Under the pieces are notes generated by a model. That model was not told where the DNA came from. It made no database searches and saw only the letters and a program-made list of their open reading frames with translations. Below are positions 11,359-20,903 of a DNA stretch of 64,000 nucleotides, in pieces. The translations under genes were made by a program, and so were the position numbers. The DNA is taken from positions 94,501-158,500 of the forward strand of contig CAWZYM010000193.1 of NCBI GenBank assembly GCA_963966185.1, in the 5' to 3' direction. Within the stretch, counting starts at the first letter, position 1; each line of letters opens with the position of its first letter. The stretch comes from Rhabditoides inermis. Lineage: Eukaryota; Nematoda; Chromadorea; Rhabditida; Rhabditidae.

Positions 11359-13750
11359 GGAGAGAGGGAGGGAGAGAGAGAGAGGCGCTCTGCCCACCTG
11401 CCACCTCGCCCACCGCACGGGCCAGCACTCGTCGTACTCGGCCAGCCTGCCCCCGCCCGCTGTGGTGGTGGCGGAGATGAAGTGTTCCTTGGGTGTTTGC
11501 GGACTGCAAAGCGACTATTGAATATTCGGAGGTCATTCGGAGGGACTAAACACTAAACCTTTGTACATTCCGCACCAGTTTGTATTTCGTGTTTTGTGTT
11601 TGGTCTGCGCCTATGGATAAACCATTATTATTATAGTTCATAGAGATGATAACAACATAAACGTTTCTTTCTCTTTCTCTCGAACGGACAAAACTGCAAT
11701 TCGAAGTCAGTTGCGAAGGTTGCGAGTTATCAAAGATGTCGCTACAGATGATTGGTGCGGATACAAAAGATTCAGGGCACCCACACTGCCACTCCAGTGA
11801 CGGGCGCCTGTTGTTTCATGGGACACAACATTCTTCGATAGGAGAAGTACAGCATAGTCAGCCGCCACACCAGGGAGACGACCGAGGAAGCAGAGGAGAG
11901 CATCAGCGACCAGGGCAGCGTCTGCAAGGGGTTAGCATTTCGCCGGTTTGAAATCATCTAAATTGTCTTTAGCTACTCGTTCACACTCATTTTCTTGTAA
12001 ATTACGTGGACCACTATCTACATATTCTTTTTTATCTCTTTTTAGAAAAGAAATCCAAACCAAGACGTTGAATAAAGAAACAGCAGTCTCTGGGGGAGGA
12101 TATACGTCGGTAACGTGTTACGTATCGGCGGTATTGTAAAATGCGCCTTACTCAGTTACAGCATGTCGTCTATGGATCCGGTGAAACAAAATTACTAACG
12201 TGTATTGATACAAACGTGTAAGCTTACGTTTCGTATTGAATTAAAAATTATGAAAACAAATATACCGACTTTTGGTCCGGCACAGCGGCAGCTGGCGATG
12301 AAGAAGAAGTTGAGAAGGGTCATGGGACAATCGTGAAGCGCCATAATCAAGAAGGACATTCGGAAGTTGTTGAATGCCTGTAACAAATAGAACAATGTGT
12401 ACCTTTCCCCACCGATCGAGTCTCTGTCTCTCTCGCGCCCGTGCGCACACAGCTCAATGCTAGCGCTGCCCGCTTGTGCAGACGTGTCCGAGTGGTTAAG
12501 GAGATTGACTCGAAATCAATTGGGCTCTGCCCGCGTAGGTTCGAATCCTGCCGTCTGCGAATCTTTTGCGAAATTTCGGGAGGTATGATTTTTGTTATTC
12601 GTTGGTTTCAAAGTCGTATGAACATGTTTAAAAAACTTTAAACCATTTTTAACTATTTTACAACACAAACCTGCACCCATTCAACGATCGCTTCGAATAT
12701 GATCGAAAACCCGCTTCGATACGGCGTCACGCCAAGTCGGTGCGCGAAAGCGTTCTCCACACATAGAACCTAAATTAACATTGTGAATATATAAACTACA
12801 TATAATAAGGTTACCAGTAATAATCCCGTCAGCATCGACCCGCCGACAACTGTTGTCACGAGCGCAACGACGAGCCATGTTTCCAAGGGAAAGGAGGTGA
12901 CCTGCAGTATAATTCACACTGTAATATCTTCTATAGTAAAATTGAAAGTTGTAACGATTCTATATAGAATTTATTAATGTTGTTAGAGTGTTTTCTAAAA
13001 TGTCACTTTAACCTATAGTGTTGCCATCAGAGTTATACATCATCTATCATCTATTCTATCCTCTGTGTTCATAACGTCTGAACTCCTCACCCATCCCTTG
13101 AGCGTGCAGCACACGTGTATCCAGTCGCAGAGACAGTTGGCGAAGTAGACGAGGAAGGAGAACGCGTAGAGGGTGTGCATGGTGCGGCCTGGAATAAAAC
13201 GATATCCTGTCGTATCATACTTATACAACTGTATCACTATGACTTATACGGTATTATACTGTAAGCGGGGAGCAAGAGCCCTAGAAGAAGGATGAAATAG
13301 CTCCTACCGTATTATACTGTTTATCCTATACGGTATTAAACTGTAATTGTGTTGTGATAGTTTCTATAGGTGCGCGATCTTTCAGTGATGTGTGGAGAGA
13401 AAAAAAAGAGAAAATAGAAGAAAATTAACATTCGAGGATACGAGAGCCTGCGGGAAAAAGGGGATTTTTTTTGTATTGTTTACATCATAGAGATAAAGAG
13501 CCAATATGTTTGTTACGAAACGATACCTTCTTTTTCAGTAGTTGACATTGTGCAGAAATTTCGAATAGAACACTAGGCGAATAAGCAAGGGAGTGGCCGG
13601 AAACAATAAAGTGTTCTCGAAGTATGAGATTGAAGAATTGAAGGGTCAGCGAGTGAGTGGTTGGCTGTCACTCACTACTGGGAGTTCCGAATATGCCACC
13701 ATCCACAAACACATCCCAATATGGAAGAGAGAGAGAGGGGGGGGGAGAGA

Positions 13751-13802
<52 letters not shown>

Positions 13803-13899
13803 TAGGCGCGGGGATAACCGCGTTTATTTTACTCGCCTCATTTTGCACACACATTCCGAGTGAGAGAGAGAGAGAGGGAGAGAGAGAGAGAGAGAGAGA

Positions 13900-13967
<68 letters not shown>

Positions 13968-15746
13968 AGGCAAAGGAGACAAAACGACGAACAAGCATGG
14001 CATTATAGTCAAACGAAAGAAGTCTCTGTCCTTTTCTCTCGTCTTCTCTTTCCCTCTTTTCTTCTCTCTCTCTCTCTCTCTCTCTCACTCTCTCTCTCTC
14101 TCCTTTTTTTCTCCTTCCCACTTTTCTCTCTGGTAGAAGAACGAGGAAGTATCTTGGAAACAATGCTATGGATATGAGCGCTTTCGGAAAAGACAAGAGA
14201 CTCCGCCAGAGAGTGATGGCGCGTCAAAACCTCAAAACTAGGAACTTTCACGCCAAAGAACGTGAAAATAACGAGACGCGTGCATGTTTTGAGGGCTAGA
14301 AAACAGACAACAGACATCACATCACCCAAAAAGAAGGGAGGGGATAACGGATAGGGTTTTCCGCGGAAAACACGGCGATTTGTCAGACTACCGCGGATAG
14401 ATAGGCTTGAGTGTGAGTGGCACACGCATACAGACATCAACCAGACAACGGAGAGGAACAGAATGCGAGGGACCATTCTTCCGCCGACTGGCGCATCATC
14501 GAACAGTGGACTTCAGTACAGTAAAAGTTAGAGTCGTTTACGTTATACTTTCAGGGAAAAAATATGTCGATATCGTAACATTTCAATTCGGTATCTTGTT
14601 TTCGGCTGCAAATGTCAAACCAAAAAAAGGAAAAGTAGATTGATCGCGTCAAAAAAAAGACATGATATGAGCTGCTGACCTTTGAGCATTGGCTGATTGG
14701 GGCTGAGCATGGCGAATCCACTGGTGTAGAGTGTGTTGAGCAGAGCGAGCACGTTGCCCTTCTTCACGCTGTCGTCCGTCATCGCATCCGGAACCTCTGC
14801 GAATAGTCATGATATGATAAACCATAATAAATTTAGCTTTCATTCTCAGAGCAAAATTATGATCACAGTTGGATTTTGAAATGTTCACCAAACTGTGTTC
14901 AGTTGTGTATTCATGAGTTTTATACTTTTATAGCTCACTTCAAAGAGATTATAACTTTATCTCTTCAAAAAGTTCTCAATCCTTCTTTGCTTTACGTTTT
15001 CTTTTTCGTGCTGTCGCTGCATGCACAGCGCGACTCGTTGCTAGTCAAGAACTTTGCACTTATTGGTGTTGTATTTCGAGTCAAGTGACATTCAAACTGA
15101 AAATGTGGGCTATTGTAAAAATTGGCGTAGGCTGTTGCTGGAAATATCGCTGGGCTAGGGGCGTCTTCCTTCGATTTCCGCATCTCCACAACCATTGGCT
15201 CCTGATTAGTCGAGGTTAGTAATCGATAAATCAATCAATAAATTGATACCTGCTCTTGAATCGAGAGCTGTTTTTTTTTTAACTTTTACTTCTTTTTTTC
15301 GGGTGCTCTATTTCCTATTTTCTATTTTCTCGATGTAGACAACAACATTGAACACATAAATATCGATTTTCGATCCGAAGTTATTGTTAGCATTTTCCGA
15401 GAGACAATCACACAACAACAAACAGACAATGAGAAAAAAACACGAGCACGGATTGGCTAGTATGTATGTCTATTCGCGTAAATTCTAAAATATGTTTCAT
15501 TTCGTGAGATTGGTATTTCATAGCATAAATGGGTAATAAATCGACCATGAAACAACTCATTTTTCAAATATACGAGACCAAGCATCGTGCGGTAACACAA
15601 TTGAAAATCAGGTCAATTCGAAACACACATGTTCTTCTTTATAGTTTACAATACTACATACATAGGTTCAGGCGCGGGAACTCACCCTTGTAGTTCCCGT
15701 TACTGTAGTTCATGAGACTCTTGGTGTCCTTGCGGTAAGGGTTCAT
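6206..15746 (-). CDS. Polytopic membrane protein, family not recognised
   Basis: Minus-strand exons with compatible phases: 15746-15686 (ATG), 14796-14680, 13188-13091, 12901-12815, 12769-12671, 12377-12270, 11921-11785, 11503-11398, 10649-10567, 10458-10383, 10177-10059, 8776-8698, 8653-8594, about 8475-8428, about 8010-7890, 7119-7073, 6951-6871, 6586-6523, 6277-6206 (TGA). The product is about 550 aa. It starts [17 protein letters not shown] and has hydrophobic segments in the exons at 13188 ([14 protein letters not shown]), 12901 ([13 protein letters not shown]), 12377 ([16 protein letters not shown]), 11921 ([15 protein letters not shown]), 10177 ([20 protein letters not shown]) and 8776 ([15 protein letters not shown]). 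The [17 protein letters not shown] exon is faintly reminiscent of XK-related scramblases, but the rest does not fit clearly, so no function is claimed. The exons near 8475 and 8010 have the least certain borders. Introns carry tRNA genes, MITEs and GA tracts. Confidence 0.7.
7267..7311 (-). pseudogene. Duplicated exon end of the membrane-protein gene
   Basis: The last ~42 coding bases of the exon near 7890-7935 (encoding [10 protein letters not shown]) recur here with a few mismatches, but the GT donor after them is lost. The 42-bp minisatellite lies between the two copies, so this looks like a partial tandem duplication that has decayed. Confidence 0.6.
7447..7858. repeat. 42-bp pyrimidine minisatellite, about 9.5 units
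   Basis: Units of the form CCCTCTCTCTTTACCTCC followed by TTCCCTTCCTCCCTCTTCCTCTGT repeat with period 42. Since 42 is divisible by three, several frames stay open, giving long artificial ORFs on both strands. Confidence 0.9.
8208..8289 (+). tRNA. tRNA-Ser (anticodon UGA)
   Basis: 82 nt, 7-bp acceptor stem GCAACGA/TCGTTGC, discriminator G. Anticodon loop with TGA flanked CT/AA, long variable arm (class II) and T-loop GGTTCGAACCC. It lies in an intron of the minus-strand membrane-protein gene, in opposite orientation. Confidence 0.95.
8921..9957. mobile_element. MITE, ~1.04 kb, long terminal inverted repeats
   Basis: The ends TCACACCGTC / GACGGTGTGA are flanked on both sides by TA, suggesting a Tc1/mariner-type target duplication. 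The inverted repeats extend about 280 bp inwards with moderate divergence. The centre (9240-9660) contains a direct repeat of ~130 bp in which 'acaccattg', 'tctacgtgttttgtttagt' and 'gaaggtgacatcttc' recur. No transposase is encoded, so it is non-autonomous. It sits in the intron between exons 10177-10059 and 8776-8698. Confidence 0.85.
10005..10050. repeat. GA-rich tract
   Basis: Short GA microsatellite just 3' of the MITE and next to the 10059 splice donor. Confidence 0.8.
10680..11245. mobile_element. Foldback element, 560-bp imperfect palindrome
   Basis: Nearly the whole block is an inverted repeat centred near 10,962. It is built outermost from a tandem motif GTCACTTTAGC / GCTAAAGTGAC, then GGGGCGGGGCCAGAGCGAGTGG, GTAAACAAAGTGGAGTAGTT and GAAGAAGAAGTGGAAGC with their complements. 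It lies in an intron (between exons 11503 and 10649). There is no coding capacity; the mirrored ORFs are shadows of the palindrome. Confidence 0.85.
11268..11385. repeat. GA-rich microsatellite in intron
   Basis: GA tract interrupted by GAAA and GGGA units, immediately 3' (on the minus strand) of exon 11503-11398. Confidence 0.85.
12478..12559 (+). tRNA. tRNA-Ser (anticodon CGA)
   Basis: 82 nt, acceptor stem GCAGACG/CGTCTGC, discriminator G, CGA anticodon, long variable arm, T-loop GGTTCGAATCC. It is closely related to the tRNA-Ser(UGA) at 8208 but with a compensated acceptor stem and a different anticodon. It is also intronic in, and antisense to, the membrane-protein gene. Confidence 0.95.
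13735..13975. repeat. GA-rich microsatellites flanking a spacer
   Basis: Two GA blocks (13735-13802 and 13861-13970), followed at 14065-14103 by a CT block, so the two strands can pair. All are in the first or second intron of the membrane-protein gene; no exon was recognised from 13,200 to 14,670. Confidence 0.85.
15160..15268 (-). repeat. Exon-plus-intron duplicate of the 18.3-kb segment
   Basis: On the minus strand a short exon end (reading ..IQEQ, donor GTATC), an intron rich in ATCGAT, the acceptor CTAATCAG and an exon start EPMVVEMR repeat the arrangement at 18,300-18,397 of the neighbouring gene (..IAEQ, intron, EPMVVEMR). The match is about 45 bp perfect followed by a diverged intron. 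This copy reads on as [17 protein letters not shown]. It may be an alternative exon or a pseudoexon. Confidence 0.7.
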
Positions 15747-15789
15747 GACAAACATTATGACAGAGTAATGTATAGAGTAGTAGTGAATA

Positions 15790-16500
15790 TAAAATACTAT
15801 CCGCTAGAGCAAAAATCGAGCGTGGCGTGTGTGAAAAGGCGAGCCTCACTGGCAGAAACGCGAAATTAGCGGCGAGGGTCAGAAGCGCCGGCGGGTGGAG
15901 GGATAATGGATGGGCGAGAGAGTCAGAGAAGCAGACGAAGGCGAGAGAGAGGAACGATACACCGGAAGCGCGTCACGCGCCGACAATAGGGAATCTTCTG
16001 GGATTCTGGGGGAGGAAGCAGAGACCAGAGATGATGGAGCGATGATACTCGCCCACGGCTATATGTTTGCTTTGTTTTGTTATGAATGTTCTTCGTGGGA
16101 GGTCGAATCTGTGTGATGGATCTACACTGCACTCTATTCCTTTCGCGGCTCGAACGTCAAACTCTCTCGGAAAGTCCGCAACAGTGTTTCTGTTTTTGGC
16201 GTGTCAAAAGTAGATCGGGTCTCCTGGGGGGAAAGTGTGAGAGGAGGGGGAGAGAGGGAGAGGGGGGGGGGGGGCGAACGCAACACGAGGCCCCCTCATT
16301 TGTCACCACCCCTATGTTTCGAGTGTGAGAGACGCGCCATTCGGGCTTTGTCCGGACAACGCGAATAGATTCTCAGCGAAAATCGCCGGGAAATCCCGGA
16401 TGGTCAGAAAAATTCAATGTTTCTGTACCAAATTGATAAGATGTGATGCTCATTAGACATAACACTGGTCCAACGTAACAAAAAAGATGTGATAGGAGTA
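15790..16500. other. GC-rich putative promoter region
   Basis: Sequence upstream of the ATG at 15746 (minus). It is GC-rich and includes a run of 13 G at about 16,261. No convincing exon or TATA box was seen; the open frames here are short and overlapping. Confidence 0.4.
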
Positions 16501-16768
16501 TATTTGTTAGATTTTTTTGCATAGAGAGGACTTTTAGTTTGAATTGAGATACATTACAAGCAGCGCGCAGCGCCGCTTGGGTTTGTCTCTACTACATTAC
16601 GCGCTAGAATTGCGCACTATCGATATCGAATACACCTATGAAAGTGATTGTGAGATACTTACGAACTATACAGACGTTTATGTATCACCTGGGCGGGCAG
16701 TTTGTTCAATAGGTCCAAGTTTCTTTTCTCTTATATCTCGTCTCTGAAAGGAGATATAGCGCGCTCGG

Positions 16769-17019
<251 letters not shown>

Positions 17020-17261
17020 TTATTGCGGCCGCACGGAAGGCCACAGAGGAGAGTCAAAGCGGCGCGGTGTAAAGCGTATGCAACCAAGCGCGCCTCATAG
17101 CCTACGGTTGCCGGGGGACGTAGGTACGACCATGTTATGATAATATGATATTATATTCAGATATCATACTTCAATAGTGATTGAGTTTCACATGCACCTA
17201 TATACGTATATGCATGCGTTTGTGCATAGCATGCCTTATCGCTGCATCCATCCCGCTTACC

Positions 17262-17333
17262 ATATTATGGCCTAGTGCATAGGGAGCGCTTACAAGATTC
17301 TGAACGTGTCGTGGGTTCGAATCCTCCCATTAA
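17262..17333 (+). pseudogene. tRNA-like sequence (degenerate or SINE-derived)
   Basis: An A-box-like TGGCCTAGTGC and a B-box GGTTCGAATCC lie 45 bases apart, the spacing of a tRNA. The acceptor and T stems do not close and no anticodon stem is convincing. Probably a tRNA pseudogene or the head of a tRNA-derived repeat. Confidence 0.35.
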
Positions 17334-18245
17334 ATTTTGTTTTGCTAGATTGATTATGACATATATAATTCATCGGAACAATAAATGAAACTAGTTTCAT
17401 CACGTGTTTCGAGTTTTGTGAATTTAAATTAAAAACTTGATTCAGTTTTGATTATATTCCAGTACGATTAGTTGTTAAAATATATTATAAAGAATTTCCA
17501 TGAAATTCAAAAGCAGGTTTGTGTTACTATTATTTTGTTATGATTATAAAAGTGATTTCAAAATATGCATGCGCTTTTGTTGATTTAGATCGAGACAAAC
17601 CACCTTCTATTACGCATGTACTTTTCTAGAGATAATACATATATAATCGACAATGTGAAAAGTAAAAAGAGTACAACCTAGTGAACTCACCTCCTTTGAG
17701 GGTCAGTCCTTTCCGCGAAAAGGTCGAGAGTTTCATCATGATGATAGAAAAAGGAGAACCCTAGGGCCCTATCGGCTAACTCTAGTTCTAATGGGAAAGA
17801 GCAAGCGATTTGCATTCCGCCCTCCCTCCTCGCAGAAAGAAGCAATTCAGGAAACGGCCAAGAGGAGACAGTGGTCACGCAAGGCCCCAAGCAAGGAACT
17901 GCGGAGGGTAAACAAGTAAATAAACAAACTCTTTTTATTGAACACAATTTATACAATGTGAGCGGTGACACCGGCAAGACGAGGGAAACTGTAAGAACTG
18001 CGAATAGAACACTGCCGAGAGAGAAGTGATAATGATTGCGACTTATTGTTTTTGTAACGGTTAGAAACGAGTATCGTAAGATGGGTTGTGTGCGAAACAC
18101 TGTAAGAATGGGAGTGACGTCATTGAATGACCGCGTGACGTCATCAGACGACGATTTTGGTGAGTTCGATGGGCGCATCGCAGCCGGGAGTCGTCATGTT
18201 GATCGAGAGCGACAGATCGAGCTGCAAAAGTACAGTAACCCAAGT

Positions 18246-20133
18246 TCACACTACAGTATTCTCGCCACCGAGTACCAGAATTCCACACGCGCTCGCCGCG
18301 CGCATCTCCACAACCATTGGCTCCTGATTAGTCGAGGTTAGTAATCGATCAATCAATAAAAGCAATCAATAAGTCGATACCTGTTCGGCAATCTGCTCCG
18401 TTTCGGACACAGTGTCCACATCGACGTCGACAGTCACTTCTGGAAAAGTCAAAATAACAAAACACAAAGCACAGAATCAACATCAAACTACAAACCACAA
18501 ACCACAAACCACAAACCACAAACCACAAACCTCCGTCTCCCACCGGGCCGAGTAGATCGATGCCAGACTCGTAGAGCGAACCTTCGTCGGCAGACGGAGA
18601 ACACACAGTCAGCTCGGGCGTCTAAATACAAAGTACAGTAATCCAAGATACTGTAGATACCGTACCTTGGCGTCGGCGACCGAGTATTCGGAGAGGGGGA
18701 AGAACGTCTCCGACATGACAGTAGAACGAGCCGAGAGCACACGCGAGGGAGACGGGCGGGGGATCAAAGACCTAGGTATACGGTAACAGGGGTACGGTAG
18801 GTACAGTACTTACGGTCGAGCGTGCGCAGAGAGGCTGGGCAGACGAACGATGGGAGAACGCGTGGGCGTCACTGAAAATAAACAGTTCATAGATGATATT
18901 TTATGACCCATTTTTGAACTTTGCCCAAACTTTGACCATATTTTGTACAAGCAGAAAAAAGTGGGTGTAGACACGTTGTGCACAAAACGCGTTTAGCACG
19001 AAAACAAAGTAAACTAGTAAACTTACAACATCCACTTTGCTTGCGGAGCACCGGAATACCGGACGGGCGCGGTGTACGGGCCGTCTGGAATACGGTAGAT
19101 GGTACTAAAATTACGGTGTCTACCGTATACCTGCGACGCGACCGGCGAGTGGGCGGGAGTGAGGAGGTCGACCGACGGAGAAACGGCCGCCGGCTGCTGC
19201 GCCACAAACTCGGCCAGATCTAGGTGTACTGTAGTAACAACAGGAATACTGTAGCTACCGTACCGTTCTGAGCGTCCTTCTGGCGCGGGCTGGCGGCGGG
19301 GCCGAGTACGTTGAGCTGCTGGATGTTCTGGGTATGCTGGATATCCCGGATCTCGGACGCTGGCGCATCCCCGCTCACATCAATCAGCGAGCCGACAGTG
19401 GCCGTCGAGCAGTCCGACACAGACGCCTCCGCCTTGCTGAACGGCTACTGTACCTACAGTAACCAGACTACCGTATACCTCTGTCGCTTCTTCTTTCCGC
19501 GCGCCATGCTGAAATCGTTGTGGTGTTCGAGCGCCTGCGCCTCCTCGGTGTCGATCACCTGGAGAATATCAATCGATTATCGATTTATCATCAAACTATC
19601 GATTACCTGATCGGGATCGAACTCGACGTCTGTGGTCTGCGCCGCGTCTCCGGACGGTGTCGAGTAGAAGTCGACGAAAGAGACGTCCACCAGCGACTTG
19701 GCTGCAAATATTGAATTATAGAGTTTCTATCGATCCATTATCGATTACCGGTGCGACACGCGCCGAGGTTGAACGAGTGCGCGGTCTCGAGCGAGTACGA
19801 GTCGAGACTTCTGCAATATCGAATGGTTATCGATCGATCGATAATGAGTGATACTTACGGCACGTCGATGTCTGTGTAGTCGCTCGGATCGCCGTAGCTC
19901 TGAAAATGAGTAAACAAATAAATAAACAAACAAACAAGGGTGTAAAACGTGTGAAAATGGAGCAAGCGGATATGCGCAAAAGAGGGGCGCAAATCCGCGC
20001 GCGCGCGAGATCCGATCTCACACAACAACTCTCACTATGCGTGTGTCTGCGTGTTTTCAGGCCACCCTCGGAGATGCTATCATACAAGGGTTACGCGGTC
20101 ATCCATATATGCGGTCAGAGCTCAAATAACGAG

Positions 20134-20170
<37 letters not shown>

Positions 20171-20221
20171 AGGGAAAGAGAGAGGGGGGGAGGAGGAGCG
20201 CACCTCTGTGATGGAGGCCAT
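18246..20221 (-). CDS. Uncharacterised, probably disordered protein, 13 exons
   Basis: Minus-strand exons: 20221-20204 (ATG), 19899-19859, 19810-19749, 19701-19607, 19558-19479, 19436-19264, 19219-19131, 19084-19027, 18871-18814, 18771-18666, 18621-18531, 18439-18381, 18323-18246 (TGA if the last exon is not spliced on). The product is about 330 aa, starts MASITESYGDPSDYTDIDVP and is Ser/Asp/Pro-rich with a basic patch ARGKKKRQR (possible nuclear signal), Pro-directed phospho-site-like motifs (TPTRSP, RPSPSR) and an acidic TVDVDVDTVSETE segment. I recognise no domain. Introns are only 40-130 bp and consist largely of TACGGTA/TACAGTA or ATCGAT motifs. An exon pair (18397-18300) is duplicated inside the next gene at 15.2 kb, so the two loci share history; whether they are one transcript cannot be settled here. 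Confidence 0.65.
18490..18530. repeat. 8-bp tandem repeat (ACAAACCA)n in intron
   Basis: Six units of ACAAACCA/GGTTTGTG fill part of the intron and include the splice donor (GTTTGTG) of exon 18621-18531, so the array seems to have grown out of the splice site. Confidence 0.75.
20140..20195. repeat. GA/GGGGA repeat in intron 1
   Basis: Purine tract directly next to the first exon (20221-20204) of the minus-strand gene. Confidence 0.85.
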
Positions 20222-20596
20222 CTCTTCTCGACGCGGGTATCCGACGGGCGACAGGGTGGGGGAGTGACGAGTGGAGAGGAAGGGGAGGAAGGGAAGCGGC
20301 ATGTCTAGACACTGTGAGGAGATGGGTGCAAATGCATGCAAATGCGCTTCTCATCAAAACCTAACTGTGGTCAGTTTCTCCGAAACAGCTCCTTCACAAC
20401 GCCTTCGCAATGTTTGGTCGTGTTTCGAAGGTTTCGTACACGATAAGGGGCAATGTGATGTGGACAAACGAACGAAAATTATGTGAAAATAGCAGGGCTT
20501 TTTGTGCACAACAAATTGGCTCTCTATGATCTGGATTTGTGCGGGATTACTCGCGATTGGCCCATGCATTCATATGGTTCGTTCAATTGATTCGCT

Positions 20597-20629
20597 ATGC
20601 TGAACGATTGGGACGCTGTCTTGTTGATA
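20597..20629 (+). CDS. Possible first exon of the gene split by the retroelement
   Basis: ATG plus ten codons (MLNDWDAVLLI) end in a strong donor GTGAGT. The exon reading away from the far LTR (47,202) starts with IFFAAYELLKSDEV in the same phase. Together they would form one N-terminal membrane anchor interrupted by the 26-kb nest. This is inference from phase, orientation and hydrophobicity; an exon of 33 bases is weak evidence by itself. Confidence 0.3.
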
Positions 20630-20861
20630 GTGAGTGTTTTTGCTGTGCCATGTTTTTGAATAAATAATAAACCTAACTGACGTTCTCGATAGAATTACGG
20701 CGAAGCGTTGTCTGTTAGAGTCGATGCCATTTTAGTGGTTCAGTAGATTCAATTGATAATAATAGTATGTGCTACGCTTTTGTCGATAATAATACTTACT
20801 GATTGTGAGGGTTTTTTTTTGTTTCACATTTGTTTTTGATAAATGGATTCGAAATACTACA

Positions 20862-20903
20862 AACTTCCAGTTGAGTCTGATGAACTTCCAGTTGAGTCTG
20901 ATG
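20862..20903. repeat. 21-bp tandem duplication at retroelement junction
   Basis: AACTTCCAGTTGAGTCTGATG occurs twice in direct succession, and the retroelement block begins with the next base (20904). It marks the left breakpoint of the nest. Confidence 0.85.
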
